A DNA stretch of 64,000 bases from Tatumella saanichensis (GCF_000439375.1 NZ_ATMI01000051.1:43336-107335); one strand, 5' to 3'; shown: positions 44,916 through 57,206, numbered from the stretch's first letter. Notes: generated from the letters alone by a model not told the origin. Translations and numbers: made by a program.

Positions 44916-45872
44916 TCAATAGGAGACGGTGACGGTGACGGTATCAGAGTATGTTCCAGCAGGTTCATTAACTTGCTCTGGGTTGATACCGGCCGTGTAA
45001 TTGACCGATTGAGAGGCCCCGGTTCCGGTCTCAGCATTATTGATTTCAGGTGTCCATGCCGAGCCGTCAGATTGATAGATCTGATACTGCAGGTAATCTG
45101 TTGTACCATTGATAACAGACGACATTTGCCGCCAGTTGCCTACTGTCGGATTACTGCCAGTCAGACTCACGGTGTAGGCTGCATTTTTGGTGCAGCGCAC
45201 GGTTAATGCGCCCGATACGCTGGAAAAGTCAGCGGGGAGTGCTGCACTGCCGAAATTGATATCCGGAGCCTCTTGGATAATACAGTCGTTGGTTACAACC
45301 ATCGTCAGCGTAATGGTCGAACTAGAACTGCCGCTGGTATTGACGCAGATTAGAGATATCCCGAGCTGACACTCTGTATAGGTCCAATTGATATTCAAGG
45401 TATCGGTATAGGTCCCTGCCGGAACATTGATACCGGCATTGGTATGAAAGTAAAATGGCAATGTACCATCGGCGGCATCAAACAACCCCAGCAGTCCGAG
45501 GAGTGTGGTAGTGCTCCAAGTAATAGTATTACCCACCGTATAGGGTGTTGAGCACTGGGAGTCAGAGCAGATAGAATAGGGTATAGCGCTCCCCGTCGTT
45601 GCATCGACCATTTGTGGCGAGCCATCGCTTTCGCCAGCAGAGGAGACAATTGCCGCAGTAATAGTGGTTGTCCCGAGTACGCTGAGCGCCGCGCCGCTGC
45701 AAGTAAAGCCAGACCCTGTCTCTACCGTCTCGGACGAATTATCTAAGGTAAATGAGCTTAGGCTGCCAAAGCTGCCGCTGGTGCTACTTGCGCTACAATC
45801 AGCAAAGCACTGCCAAGAAAAGCAAAGAAGTACTAAGGCAATGCCTGTTTGGATAACGTCTCGCAGGTGCAT
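44916..45872 (-). CDS. Csu-type pilus tip adhesin subunit (CsuE-like, two SCPU domains)
   Basis: 318 aa from ATG 45872, with TGGAG upstream. Signal peptide (~1-25, IALVLLCFSWQCFA). Two spore-coat-U/Csu domains: ~26-165 and ~170-318, the second ending PAGTYSDTVTVTVSY, the donor-strand-type terminus of Csu subunits. The first domain has a hydrophobic loop (TTTLLGLLGLF), like the finger loops by which Acinetobacter CsuE sticks to surfaces. Last gene of the operon, as CsuE is, which points to a tip role. Low similarity is expected for tip subunits, so the name is by architecture. Confidence 0.8.
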   Translation of the reverse strand: MHLRDVIQTGIALVLLCFSWQCFADCSASSTSGSFGSLSSFTLDNSSETVETGSGFTCSGAALSVLGTTTITAAIVSSAGESDGSPQMVDATTGSAIPYSICSDSQCSTPYTVGNTITWSTTTLLGLLGLFDAADGTLPFYFHTNAGINVPAGTYTDTLNINWTYTECQLGISLICVNTSGSSSSTITLTMVVTNDCIIQEAPDINFGSAALPADFSSVSGALTVRCTKNAAYTVSLTGSNPTVGNWRQMSSVINGTTDYLQYQIYQSDGSAWTPEINNAETGTGASQSVNYTAGINPEQVNEPAGTYSDTVTVTVSY

Positions 45873-45874
45873 AA

Positions 45875-48229
45875 TTATTCTCCAGGTGTAGAGGTATACC
45901 GGCACCTGACCGGACCGATTTCTGCAGGGACATGGGTGACTTCAGGTAAATCAAAGACTACCTGGCAACTGACAGGCAGCCCTTCAACGCTGACCTTATT
46001 GTGCCTACCCAAATGTGATAGCCAGGCTTGTCCACCGTAGCCGATAACCGAACGATTCCCAGTAGAGTCGTCTAAGACCGACGTTCCTGGAGGGAGTGGG
46101 GTGTTACTCTGATCAACAAAGGTAATCAGTGCCGAGCGTACGCGTTTTATATCAAATCTGACAATCGCACCGCTGCCTCCACGAACGGCAATTTTTTTCT
46201 CAGGCGTCATAATTTCGGTATCCGCCGGGAAGTTGAGGGGATTGAGGGTTAATTTTCCAGGATACCAGGAAGACACCCATGGAATTAAAATATGGCCGTG
46301 TTTATCCGTAGTGCCTACTTGACGGTTTTCATAACTGACTTCCGCCCCTGGGAATCCTGAGGTATCAGCAATAATAAAGGCATCGTTAATACTTCTCGAA
46401 AAAAAGAGGTCATTATCCATGGCCACGACAGAGCCACTCGCTTCCAGCCATTGAGAGTGGTCGACGGTATTTTGATACACCCCTGTACTTAATGTGGAAT
46501 AGCGATTGACCCACTTGATAGCCGCCTGTGGGTCGCTAGGCTGTGTCAGGGAGCGGGAGAGAGTCCAGCCTAATCCTCCGTTTAACGGGGCCGTATGGCT
46601 ATAACTGAATCGTTGAGTGAGTTTATGGTCCGCCAGCTGTTCAGTGCTGCTGTTAAGCGTATTATTACTACCCCAAGAAACCAGTAACTGTAACGCGCCA
46701 GTCACTGAGTGTTGACTGAAGTTATCATTGAGACTCAACCCTAAGCTGGCGTGACTTCCCAATGAATGGCTCCATGAGAGATTTCCCAGTCGTGTCTCAG
46801 AACTATCGCCTGCTCGAATTGCAAAATACGCCAACCCTACCGTGCCAAAGTTTCTGATAGGAGGAGACAGGCTCAGTGTCGCTTGATCTGATTGACGACT
46901 GGTTTGGCTGGCAGTTCCGTCATCGGATAAGTCACTGTAATGATTATCAGTGCGGATATGTTGAAGATTTAGTCCCCAGTAGGTACTGTAATATGACCAA
47001 CCGGCAGTATATTGATTACCCTGATAATTTCGCGGGGTCTTGCTGTGGCTGACGGAGAGACTCAATGTCCCCAGATTACCGGGGGTTATATCTGTTCCCG
47101 TTCCTGCTAGCATGAGCTGGCTATCACCTTCCCCATGGAAAGAAGCGGTCAGGTGATTATTGATCCCGTAACGGTAAATCGTACTTATAGCTCCGCTGCC
47201 GTAGTCATCGCTAGCCAGACCATAATTACGGCGTAATACCCCTGCCGACATATCAAAATCGCTCAACCCTTTTGCCAGCAAGGTATTGGACACATAAAAA
47301 GGCAGGGTAGTTGAAACCTGCCTACCTAGGGCATCGGTCGTGACGACGGTTGCCTGGCCCGCCCCGTTGATAAACGGTACATCAGTCAGGTTATAAGGCC
47401 CCGCATTAACTGTATTGCGGCTGGCTTTGTAGCCGTTGATAAATAAATCGACAGTCCCCGGTACCGCAGCGGAGCCACTGAGGTTGAGTAGTGGATAAGT
47501 CACAAGGTCGGGTCTTACTGAAAAATCTCGGCTAATACGCAATCCAGCCATCCTCACGGAGTGGCTCCAGGTGAGAGAATTACTAATAAAATCCCCAGCC
47601 TGATAGCTTATCAGTCGCTGTGTATCGCTATATTTCCACTGTGTATCGTATCGCAGGTACCCGCGCGGCGGCTGAGTCATGCCATTGTCGGTGATCCGCC
47701 AGATACCGCTTTGCGAAAAGGTTCCTGCGTGGCCGAATAGTCGTGCTTCAAGGTAAGTCGATGTTGATCGCGAGGTGTGTTGTGACGTTTGGCTGTAGCT
47801 ATCGTAATTCAGTAACAGACCACGGCTTGCTACCGGCCGCAGATGTGCCAGGTCAGACTGTTGTGTCAAATACTGGGTCGGCAACCATGAGTCCGGTACT
47901 CTGAGGTTAAGTTGCTGAGCGGCACTGTTATAGTCAACGGTGACACCCGCTAAACGATTAACGTCTATGTGTTGCTTGTCCCTAGAAACTGGGAAATGAT
48001 TTTTTCTCAACACCCTGCTATCAATGAAATAGTGCTGATCTTTAACGAGCACCGGGACGAGTTCCGGGGATAGGTTTCCGTTTACTGATAAGCGCAAATA
48101 AAGCATATAACTGGTTGGTTGCCTCAGAGCGCTAATCGGAGGGGGTAACTGATTGTACTCTTCGGCGCTGCTGAGCACCGGTAGCGTAAAAGTCGCCGTA
48201 AAGACCAGAGGAGGAATAACGCTGCGCAT
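45875..48229 (-). CDS. Csu-type outer-membrane pilus usher (CsuD-like)
   Basis: 784 aa, a little short for ushers (~800-850). Signal peptide ~1-22, N-terminal chaperone-binding domain (~30-140), 24-strand beta-barrel with plug (~140-690; VPGTVDLFINGYKASRNTVNAGPYNL and FINGAGQATVVTTDALGR), and the C-terminal domain (GTSVLDDSTGNRSVIGYGGQAWL). Polymerises and exports subunits without ATP. Start lies 3 bases after the chaperone stop; its end is 3 bases before the tip gene. Confidence 0.9.
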   Translation of the reverse strand: MRSVIPPLVFTATFTLPVLSSAEEYNQLPPPISALRQPTSYMLYLRLSVNGNLSPELVPVLVKDQHYFIDSRVLRKNHFPVSRDKQHIDVNRLAGVTVDYNSAAQQLNLRVPDSWLPTQYLTQQSDLAHLRPVASRGLLLNYDSYSQTSQHTSRSTSTYLEARLFGHAGTFSQSGIWRITDNGMTQPPRGYLRYDTQWKYSDTQRLISYQAGDFISNSLTWSHSVRMAGLRISRDFSVRPDLVTYPLLNLSGSAAVPGTVDLFINGYKASRNTVNAGPYNLTDVPFINGAGQATVVTTDALGRQVSTTLPFYVSNTLLAKGLSDFDMSAGVLRRNYGLASDDYGSGAISTIYRYGINNHLTASFHGEGDSQLMLAGTGTDITPGNLGTLSLSVSHSKTPRNYQGNQYTAGWSYYSTYWGLNLQHIRTDNHYSDLSDDGTASQTSRQSDQATLSLSPPIRNFGTVGLAYFAIRAGDSSETRLGNLSWSHSLGSHASLGLSLNDNFSQHSVTGALQLLVSWGSNNTLNSSTEQLADHKLTQRFSYSHTAPLNGGLGWTLSRSLTQPSDPQAAIKWVNRYSTLSTGVYQNTVDHSQWLEASGSVVAMDNDLFFSRSINDAFIIADTSGFPGAEVSYENRQVGTTDKHGHILIPWVSSWYPGKLTLNPLNFPADTEIMTPEKKIAVRGGSGAIVRFDIKRVRSALITFVDQSNTPLPPGTSVLDDSTGNRSVIGYGGQAWLSHLGRHNKVSVEGLPVSCQVVFDLPEVTHVPAEIGPVRCRYTSTPGE

Positions 48230-48231
48230 GG

Positions 48232-48993
48232 TTATTCAGCCGCGGAAAGAGGTACCGGATTTACATTATCGGCCAAGCGGCTGAAAAGACGAGCGCCAAT
48301 CGGCAGGCTAGCGGGGTCTGGAAAGCTTACTGTTTGGCCTGGTAGGACATAACCCAGAAACCCTTTTGCCAAGTAAACGGTCGTACCCGAAGTCCCCGCG
48401 GAAAAATAGGTATCACTTAGCCTGGCATGACTGCGGCCATTATTAGTGATCAGTAGACGATTATGGTTTGCTTGACGCTGCAGTTGCCAGCGTAGGTGCT
48501 GTTGTATCTGCGTGACCGGACCGTTCTGGCTGAGGGGCGATAACCCGTGACCATAGGAAAATAACGGTAAAACGTAGCGCATGCGCATAATTAACCCCGC
48601 CCCATTTTTTGGCTGGTCAAGTGAGGGAGCCACGGGGATTTCATCAATCACGATGCGATAGGCCATTTCTGTATTCACCGCCGGTGTATTAAGACGGATA
48701 AGACGCGCAACCTGTCGCTGACCAGCCTGAATAGTGACAAAGGGTGGGCTGGCAATAATCTCTTTCTGATCGGCATAGACGTCAGAGGAGTTTCTTTGTG
48801 CCCATTTAAATATTCTTATCTGTAGAGTGACCGGAGCATTGCCTTTATTCTGTAGCCATAATTCCGAGCCGCTCTGGGATGCTGCAATATTTTGAAAAAT
48901 TGGCCATACCAGAATAGCGCTAGCGGCGTGACTGACCAGAGGGATAACGCTAAGTAGCAAGGTGAATACGATTAAAAGGCTATTTTTTTTCAT
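48232..48993 (-). CDS. Csu-type periplasmic pilus chaperone (CsuC-like)
   Basis: 253 aa. Signal peptide ~1-24, then two Ig-like domains (PapD N and C). Visible family features: ILVWPIFQNIAASQSGSELWLQN, the G1-strand region RMRYVLPLFSYG and RLIRLNTP. Donates a strand to fold pilus subunits and delivers them to the usher. It follows two subunit genes and precedes the usher, as in csu operons. Confidence 0.9.
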   Translation of the reverse strand: MKKNSLLIVFTLLLSVIPLVSHAASAILVWPIFQNIAASQSGSELWLQNKGNAPVTLQIRIFKWAQRNSSDVYADQKEIIASPPFVTIQAGQRQVARLIRLNTPAVNTEMAYRIVIDEIPVAPSLDQPKNGAGLIMRMRYVLPLFSYGHGLSPLSQNGPVTQIQQHLRWQLQRQANHNRLLITNNGRSHARLSDTYFSAGTSGTTVYLAKGFLGYVLPGQTVSFPDPASLPIGARLFSRLADNVNPVPLSAAE

Positions 48994-49003
48994 TATGTTC
49001 TTT

Positions 49004-49531
49004 TTAATAGGTCAGCGTGACCGTGACTGTATCTGAATAAGTGCCTGCGGCGGGTAGGCCTGAGACGGCATAAAGGCGGCCATAGACAGTATAGGTTTGG
49101 GTGGTGCTTGGAAATGACGCAATACTGTAGGCCTGTTCCCCCGTTCCCCAGACATTGCTATAGCTTGCATCCTGATAAAGCTGATAACCCAGCGTAGTGC
49201 TGGTGGCGCTATTTTCCATATAGCGTCGCGCAGAGCTACCATTGTGTATGCCATAATCTAACGCAATAGAGACGGCAAGGCCGGGAGTACAGGTGACGAT
49301 GACCGAACCTGCCCCTGCTGAGCTGGCGACATCCACATTTTCTGAAATGGATGACATCGAACCAAAGCTCAGTGTTCCGAAATCATTCACCGACTGAGTG
49401 TTATTGGTGCCTAATGCACATCCACTGGTGATCACCGACGAGACCGTAAAACTGCTGGTTGTCGTCGCCGCCAACAGCGGACTCACGGGGACCACCATCA
49501 TCAGGGGTAAATAAAATCGGAACACCCTCAT
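49004..49531 (-). CDS. Csu-type pilus minor subunit (SCPU domain)
   Basis: 175 aa. Signal peptide (~1-21, cleaved after LLA), then a single SCPU domain with the cysteine pair (SGCALGTN ... VTCTPGLAVSIALDYG) and the C-terminal AAGTYSDTVTVTLTY. Likely an adapter or minor pilin analogous to CsuA. It lies 7 bases after the major subunit gene. Confidence 0.85.
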   Translation of the reverse strand: MRVFRFYLPLMMVVPVSPLLAATTTSSFTVSSVITSGCALGTNNTQSVNDFGTLSFGSMSSISENVDVASSAGAGSVIVTCTPGLAVSIALDYGIHNGSSARRYMENSATSTTLGYQLYQDASYSNVWGTGEQAYSIASFPSTTQTYTVYGRLYAVSGLPAAGTYSDTVTVTLTY

Positions 49532-49538
49532 TCCGTGA

Positions 49539-50114
49539 CTACCAGGTCAGTGTTGCGGTAATAGTGTCGGTATATGTCCCAGAATCAGGAGAAGTAGAGC
49601 TTTGATCCCCTGGACGAATTTGGGCATAGATCGGCACTGTCAGAGCGGTTTCGTCTGCGGTGAGACTGATGGCGCTGCCTGGTGTAATTTCTTTGCTGTA
49701 AGCCGAATCAGAATATAAACGATAAGGGATAACAGAGGTTGAGCTAGTGCTGGTCGAATTCGTCATGGTCCGCAGACTTTGGGCATTCTCATGTAGCCCG
49801 CCATCAAGGGTCAGGCTAGGGGATAGGTCACTGGTGCAAGTGATAGCCAGTCCGGTGCCGCTAGCCTCACCCGTTAAGCTGCCATCAATCACCGAAGAAA
49901 GATCGGCATAGGTACCAAAATCAATGCTTCCCCAGTTATTGGTACCTTCGGTGGCGGTACCATTGCTCACGGTACACCCGTCAGAAATACTGACCTGAAC
50001 ACCAATCTGCCCCGTTAAGGTTCCGTCAGTTGTGGCCGCCGTGGCGGGTAATGATATTGCGCAGCAAGTCACTGCACAGCCGAATGCTATCAGGAGGTGT
50101 TTCTTCATTTTCAT
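49539..50114 (-). CDS. Csu-type pilus major subunit (CsuA/B-like, SCPU domain)
   Basis: 191 aa from ATG 50114, with AAAGG 7 bases upstream; nine codons further upstream are rejected. Signal peptide ~1-27 (ends PATAA). SCPU domain with VSISDGCTVSNG, AITCTSDLSPSLTLDGGLH and C-terminal DSGTYTDTITATLTW. First gene of the operon and nearest the promoter, so probably the shaft pilin. In Acinetobacter such archaic pili drive biofilm formation on plastics. Confidence 0.87.
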   Translation of the reverse strand: MKMKKHLLIAFGCAVTCCAISLPATAATTDGTLTGQIGVQVSISDGCTVSNGTATEGTNNWGSIDFGTYADLSSVIDGSLTGEASGTGLAITCTSDLSPSLTLDGGLHENAQSLRTMTNSTSTSSTSVIPYRLYSDSAYSKEITPGSAISLTADETALTVPIYAQIRPGDQSSTSPDSGTYTDTITATLTW

Positions 50115-50147
50115 TTGCTGACCTTTGTGTAGTGAAAACATTAATGT

Positions 50148-50341
50148 AATAACCCCTAGCCATCATGTAGTTGACAGGGTTTTTGAACCAAATTACTGGT
50201 GGAAAGCAAAAGGAAAGCTATTAACTTAATGTAAAAATAGGTTTTTTGTATTTGTTTATTTATTTACAATCTAACATTACCCTAATTTATTTGTTAATTA
50301 AATTAATGTAAATATTTTTATTTCATATACTAGGGGTTATT
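50148..50341. repeat. 12-bp inverted repeats bounding the pilus operon's upstream region
   Basis: AATAACCCCTAG at 50148-50159 and its exact complement at 50330-50341 bound a 170-base, very AT-rich segment that begins 34 bases before the major pilin. The segment holds a minus-strand TTTACA-N17-TAAATT candidate promoter reading toward the pilin, and a perfect TTGACA (50171-50176) reading the other way. Gene-free region 50115-50537 holds only this and the tadA promoter. Function (invertible switch or operator pair) is inferred. Confidence 0.6.
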
Positions 50342-50476
50342 CCTGTCGGGAACATTGAGCGGGGGAGATATGATCCTATTTACTGAAAACAGTGATGATA
50401 GGCACCGTTAGGGGGGCTATTAGGCAATAGCCACTGATTCAGCGTTCAATGGAGGGTAAAGATGATCATACAGTTG

Positions 50477-52500
<2,024 letters not shown>

Positions 52501-52664
52501 ACAGTTATCTCGTTAATCAGCACCGGAGGTCGCCTTTTGGCAGGAAAAATACAGAGGGGTAGTCCCCCGGAGCGAGGTGCATTCTGAGCAACAAAACGTC
52601 AAAGCGCAAATTTTATAGCAAGAAATGTGTGTTTTCTGAGCAGTCTTTTCTCAGTATTAATTCA

Positions 52665-52680
52665 ACGCAAACGGTTTCGT
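52665..52680 (+). promoter_or_regulatory. PurR operator of purL
   Basis: ACGCAAACGGTTTCGT, one base from the ACGCAAACGTTTTCGT-type consensus, about 90 bases before purL. Confidence 0.92.
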
Positions 52681-52770
52681 AACAGAGGGTTATTCTTTAT
52701 AATACGTCCCGTTTTCCCCTGTTGCGCCCAATGAAGCGTCGCCCGGCGTTTCGAAGACGAGAGATCTTTA

Positions 52771-55700
52771 ATGATGGAAATTTTGCGTGGTTCGCCCGCT
52801 CTGTCGGCATTTCGAGTAAATAAACTGCTTAGCCGCTTTCAGGAAGCTCATCTGCCCGTGAGTGATATTTATGCTGAGTATGTGCATTTTGCCGATGTCA
52901 GTTCACCCCTTAGCGATGATGAAAAGAATCGTCTTCAACGTCTTCTTAAATATGGTCCGTCACTGGCGGAGCATGAGCCTGCTGGCCGTCTGTTGCTGGT
53001 CACCCCTCGTCCGGGAACCATTTCACCTTGGTCGTCAAAAGCGACAGATATTGCTCACAACTGTGAATTACCTCAGGTACTGCGTTTAGAACGTGGCTTG
53101 GCGTTCTATATTCAGGCTGACAGCCTGACTGATGCCCAGTGGGCACAGCTGGCCGCGTTGTTGCATGACCGCATGATGGAAACGGTATTTACCGACCTGG
53201 CGCAGGCGGAACAACTGTTTGCCCATCACCAGCCACAGCCGGTAAAGGCGGTGGATATCCTAGGACAGGGGCGTCAGGCACTGGAAGAGGCGAATCTGTC
53301 GCTAGGTCTGGCACTGGCCGACGACGAAATTGATTACTTGCTCGATGCGTTCAGTAAACTGGGGCGTAACCCGAACGATATCGAACTCTACATGTTCGCG
53401 CAGGCTAACTCTGAGCACTGCCGCCATAAAATCTTTAACGCCGATTGGGTGATCGATGGCGTAGAACAGCCGAAGTCGCTGTTTAAAATGATCAAGAACA
53501 CCTTTGAAAAGAATCCTGAGCATGTTCTGTCTGCCTATAAAGATAATGCGGCAGTGATGGAGGGATCATCAGTAGGCCGTTTCTATGCGGACGACAAAAA
53601 AGGTGTCTACGACTTCCATCAGGAAGACGCGCATATTCTGATGAAGGTTGAAACCCATAACCACCCGACCGCAATCTCACCTTGGCCGGGGGCCGCTACC
53701 GGTTCTGGCGGTGAAATTCGTGATGAAGGAGCGACCGGACGCGGGGCTAAGCCGAAGGCTGGTCTGACAGGCTTCTCTGTCTCTAACCTGCGTATCCCAG
53801 GTTTTGAACAGCCGTGGGAACAGGATTTTGGTAAACCGGAGCGTATTGTTTCTGCGCTGGATATTATGACCGAAGGCCCACTGGGCGGTGCAGCATTCAA
53901 TAACGAATTTGGTCGTCCTGCCCTGAACGGTTACTTCCGTACTTTCGAAGCACAGGTCAATAGCCATAACGGTGAAGAACTGCGTGGTTATCACAAGCCG
54001 GTGATGCTGGCGGGCGGTATTGGTAATATCCGTGCCGATCATGTTCAGAAAGGAGAGATCACCGTAGGCGCTAAACTGATCGTGCTGGGTGGTCCCGCCA
54101 TGAACATCGGTCTGGGGGGCGGTGCGGCCTCGTCGATGGCCTCTGGCCAGTCCGACGCGGACCTGGATTTCGCCTCTGTACAGCGTGACAACCCGGAGAT
54201 GGAACGCCGTTGTCAGGAAGTGATCGATCGCTGCTGGCAGTTAGGTGAGCAGAACCCGATCTTGTTTATCCATGATGTTGGCGCTGGTGGTCTGTCGAAT
54301 GCGATGCCAGAACTGGTCAGTGATGGTGGTCGCGGCGGACGTTTTAATCTGCGCGATATCCTCAACGATGAACCGGGCATGAGCCCACTGGAAGTCTGGT
54401 GTAACGAATCTCAGGAACGCTATGTGCTGGCGGTTGATCCGCAGCAGTTACCGCTGTTCGCCAAACTCTGTGAGCGCGAGCGTGCCCCTTATGCGGTGAT
54501 CGGTGAAGCCACCGAAGAACTGCACCTGACGCTGAACGACTCTCACTTTGATAACCAGCCAATTGATATGCCGCTGGATGTACTGTTGGGCAAAACCCCG
54601 AAAATGACCCGTGATGTGAAAACCTTACAGGTTGAAGGTAACGCCCTGGTCCGCGACGATATTTCTCTGGCAGAGGCGGTAAAACGTGTGATGCACCTGC
54701 CGGGTGTGGCAGAAAAAACCTTCCTGATCACCATCGGTGACCGTTCGGTAACCGGTATGGTTGCTCGGGATCAGATGGTCGGTCCGTGGCAGATCCCAGT
54801 GGCTGATTGTGCAGTTACCACCGCTAGCCTCGATAGCTACCACGGTGAGGCTTTCTCCATGGGAGAACGTGCGCCGGTGGCGCTGCTGGACTTTGCTGCC
54901 TCCGCCCGCCTGGCCGTCGGAGAAGCACTGACCAACTTGGCAGCCACTGATATTGGTTCGTTAAGCCGTATCAAACTGTCTGCTAACTGGATGTCTGCCG
55001 CCGGTCACCCGGGGGAAGATGCCGGTCTGTACGCAGCGGTGAAAGCCGTCGGTGAAGAACTCTGTCCGGCACTGGGTCTGACCATTCCGGTGGGCAAAGA
55101 CTCAATGTCGATGAAAACCCGCTGGCAGCAGGACGGTGAAACCCGTGAAATGACCTCACCGTTATCTCTGGTGATCACCGCTTTTTCCCGTGTCGAAGAC
55201 GTGCGTCATACCGTGACGCCACAGCTGCAGCCTCAACATGACAATCTGCTGCTGCTGGTGGATTTAGGTGTCGGTGCCAACACATTAGGTGCAACAGCGT
55301 TGGCCCAGGTCTACAGTCAGTTGGGCGATAAACCTGCGGATGTGCGTAATGCCCAGCATCTGGCCGGTTTCTTCGCGGCTATCCAGAGCTTGGTCTCTCA
55401 GCAGAAGCTGCTGGCTTACCATGACCGCTCAGATGGCGGCCTGCTGGTGACTTTAGCGGAAATGGCCTTTGCCGGTCACTGTGGTGTTGAGGTGGATGTT
55501 TCTGCCCTAGGCCAAGATGTGCTGGCCTCGCTGTTCACAGAAGAGTTGGGTGCGGTGATCCAGATCAATGCTGCGGATAAAGACGCTGTGATGGCCATCT
55601 TTGCTGAGCAGGGACTGGAAGCCTGTCTGCATGTGTTGGGCCGCGCGCAACGCGGTGACGACTTTGTGATCCGCTCTGCCGATCAGGTGGTCTACCAGGA

Positions 55701-56661
55701 GCAACGCTCTGTACTGCGTCGCTGGTGGGCAGAAACCACGTGGCAGATGCAGCGCCTGCGTGACAACCCTGACTGTGCTGATCAGGAGCATCAGGCCAAG
55801 CTGGATAATAACGATCCGGGTCTGAATGTCAGCCTGAGCTTTGATCCTGCTGAGGATATCGCTGCTCCGATGATCGCCACGGGGGCCCGTCCTAAACTGG
55901 CGGTACTGCGTGAGCAGGGTGTTAACTCCCACGTTGAAATGGCAGCAGCGTTCCACCGTGCCGGATTTGAAGCCGTGGATGTACATATGAGCGATCTGCT
56001 GGCTGGTCGTCAGAACATGGATGATTTCCAGATGCTGGCAGCCTGTGGTGGCTTCTCTTACGGTGATGTTCTGGGGGCTGGGGAAGGTTGGGCTAAGTCT
56101 ATCCTGTTTAACCCACGGGTACGTGACACCTTTGAACAGTTCTTCGGGCGTCAAGATACCTTGGCACTGGGCGTATGTAACGGTTGTCAGATGATGTCTA
56201 ACCTACGTGAGCTGATCCCAGGTAGCGAACTGTGGCCACGCTTTGTGCGTAACCAGTCCGAGCGCTTTGAAGGGCGTTTCAGCCTGGTCGAAGTGGCAGA
56301 CAGCCCGTCACTGCTGTTATCTGGTATGGCTGGTTCGCGGATGCCAATTGCTGTCTCGCACGGTGAAGGCTTTGCGGAACTGCGCGATAACGCACAACTG
56401 CAGGCACTGGAAGCGCAGAAGCTGGTGGCACTGCGTTATGTTGATAACTACGGCCACGTAACAGAGACCTATCCGGCCAACCCGAATGGCTCGCCGAAAG
56501 GGATCACCTCGGTCACCAATACCTCAGGGCGGGTCACGATTATGATGCCACACCCTGAACGTGTCTTCCGCACCGTCAGTAACTCTTGGCATCCGGCGGA
56601 GTGGGGCGAGGATAGCCCGTGGATGCGTATCTTCCGCAATGCCCGTAAACAACTGGGATAA
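52771..56661 (+). CDS. purL: Phosphoribosylformylglycinamidine synthase (FGAM synthase)
   Basis: 1296 aa (E. coli 1295), the large single-chain form. N-terminal PurS-like domain, two AIR-synthase-related ATP-binding halves ([22 protein letters not shown] ~295; [13 protein letters not shown] ~773) and a C-terminal glutaminase with nucleophile Cys in [11 protein letters not shown] (~1136) and H-x-E near the end (MPHPERVFR). Step four of purine synthesis: FGAR + ATP + Gln to FGAM. PurR box upstream and a terminator downstream. Confidence 0.99.
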   Translation: MMEILRGSPALSAFRVNKLLSRFQEAHLPVSDIYAEYVHFADVSSPLSDDEKNRLQRLLKYGPSLAEHEPAGRLLLVTPRPGTISPWSSKATDIAHNCELPQVLRLERGLAFYIQADSLTDAQWAQLAALLHDRMMETVFTDLAQAEQLFAHHQPQPVKAVDILGQGRQALEEANLSLGLALADDEIDYLLDAFSKLGRNPNDIELYMFAQANSEHCRHKIFNADWVIDGVEQPKSLFKMIKNTFEKNPEHVLSAYKDNAAVMEGSSVGRFYADDKKGVYDFHQEDAHILMKVETHNHPTAISPWPGAATGSGGEIRDEGATGRGAKPKAGLTGFSVSNLRIPGFEQPWEQDFGKPERIVSALDIMTEGPLGGAAFNNEFGRPALNGYFRTFEAQVNSHNGEELRGYHKPVMLAGGIGNIRADHVQKGEITVGAKLIVLGGPAMNIGLGGGAASSMASGQSDADLDFASVQRDNPEMERRCQEVIDRCWQLGEQNPILFIHDVGAGGLSNAMPELVSDGGRGGRFNLRDILNDEPGMSPLEVWCNESQERYVLAVDPQQLPLFAKLCERERAPYAVIGEATEELHLTLNDSHFDNQPIDMPLDVLLGKTPKMTRDVKTLQVEGNALVRDDISLAEAVKRVMHLPGVAEKTFLITIGDRSVTGMVARDQMVGPWQIPVADCAVTTASLDSYHGEAFSMGERAPVALLDFAASARLAVGEALTNLAATDIGSLSRIKLSANWMSAAGHPGEDAGLYAAVKAVGEELCPALGLTIPVGKDSMSMKTRWQQDGETREMTSPLSLVITAFSRVEDVRHTVTPQLQPQHDNLLLLVDLGVGANTLGATALAQVYSQLGDKPADVRNAQHLAGFFAAIQSLVSQQKLLAYHDRSDGGLLVTLAEMAFAGHCGVEVDVSALGQDVLASLFTEELGAVIQINAADKDAVMAIFAEQGLEACLHVLGRAQRGDDFVIRSADQVVYQEQRSVLRRWWAETTWQMQRLRDNPDCADQEHQAKLDNNDPGLNVSLSFDPAEDIAAPMIATGARPKLAVLREQGVNSHVEMAAAFHRAGFEAVDVHMSDLLAGRQNMDDFQMLAACGGFSYGDVLGAGEGWAKSILFNPRVRDTFEQFFGRQDTLALGVCNGCQMMSNLRELIPGSELWPRFVRNQSERFEGRFSLVEVADSPSLLLSGMAGSRMPIAVSHGEGFAELRDNAQLQALEAQKLVALRYVDNYGHVTETYPANPNGSPKGITSVTNTSGRVTIMMPHPERVFRTVSNSWHPAEWGEDSPWMRIFRNARKQLG

Positions 56662-56683
56662 TTCCCAAATGGCAGTTGAGATA

Positions 56684-56707
56684 AGCGCTCTTCGGAGCGC
56701 TTTTTTT
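56684..56707 (+). terminator. Terminator of purL
   Basis: AGCGCTC-TTCG-GAGCGCT (56684-56701) with a UUCG tetraloop, then seven T. Confidence 0.94.
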
Positions 56708-56722
56708 ATCTTGGCGGTCCGA

Positions 56723-56740
56723 TGTTGTTATCGAGCGACA
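56723..56740. promoter_or_regulatory. GlrR operator 1 (TGTT variant)
   Basis: TGTT-N10-GACA; one mismatch to the TGTC-N10-GACA pattern of GlrR (QseF). Farthest of three sites upstream of glmY. Confidence 0.65.
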
Positions 56741-56755
56741 ACCACCAACCTAGGC

Positions 56756-56773
56756 TGTCTCCAGATAGCGACA
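56756..56773. promoter_or_regulatory. GlrR operator 2
   Basis: Exact TGTC-N10-GACA, 138-155 bases before the sigma-54 promoter. Confidence 0.85.
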
Positions 56774-56818
56774 TTTAAGTGACTGATATTTATAGAAGGG
56801 GAGGGAGGCAGTGATTAC

Positions 56819-56836
56819 TGTCTCCTAACAGCGACA
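56819..56836. promoter_or_regulatory. GlrR operator 3
   Basis: Exact TGTC-N10-GACA, 63 bases after operator 2 (start to start), so on the same helical face within six turns. Confidence 0.85.
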
Positions 56837-56910
56837 ACTACGCTGTTGAATAGTCACTGAACCTTTAGTAATGCTGTCTAACTCACTGATAATATTAATT
56901 CTCTATTTTT

Positions 56911-56931
56911 TGGCACGGGACTTGCTATAAT
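56911..56931 (+). promoter_or_regulatory. Overlapping sigma-54 and sigma-70 promoter of glmY
   Basis: TGGCAC-N5-TTGCT (56911-56926) is a consensus -24/-12 element. TATAAT at 56926-56931 follows immediately, giving a sigma-70 -10 that would share the start site near 56938. E. coli glmY has the same overlapping arrangement. Confidence 0.9.
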
Positions 56932-56937
56932 CCCTGT

Positions 56938-57120
56938 ACTGCTCATTCCGCTGTTTATAATGCCCGGCAGCCTTGCCAGGAGCTTATAAAATTTTGAATG
57001 ATGCATTAAAAGGTGCCTGCCGCCCGATTGATGATAACTGCAGCGATGCATTTCATGCCCGGACGTCACGTTGAGTAAGGCACCGCCTCATTTTCTGCGC
57101 CGGTGAACCCGGAAGTCTGC
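56938..57120 (+). ncRNA. glmY: Small RNA GlmY (3' end approximate)
   Basis: Located between purL and glrK as in E. coli, behind the sigma-54/sigma-70 promoter. The first bases after the start (CTCATTC) resemble those of E. coli GlmY. A hairpin follows: outer arms TTTATAA (56953-56959) and TTATAAA (56984-56990) with inner GGCA/TGCC. GGTGCC (from ~57011) and GGCACC (from ~57078) can pair in the 3' half. GlmY mimics GlmZ to sequester RapZ, raising GlmS when glucosamine-6-phosphate is low. I see no clean intrinsic terminator, so the end is a guess from the ~184-nt family length. Confidence 0.75.
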
Positions 57121-57206
57121 CGGCCGCAGCAATGATTTTCTCGTTGTCCTCTCTTTTTTCCTGTCACGGTTCCCGCTAGCATCAAACTTTCCCCCTTTTA
57201 CCGGCG

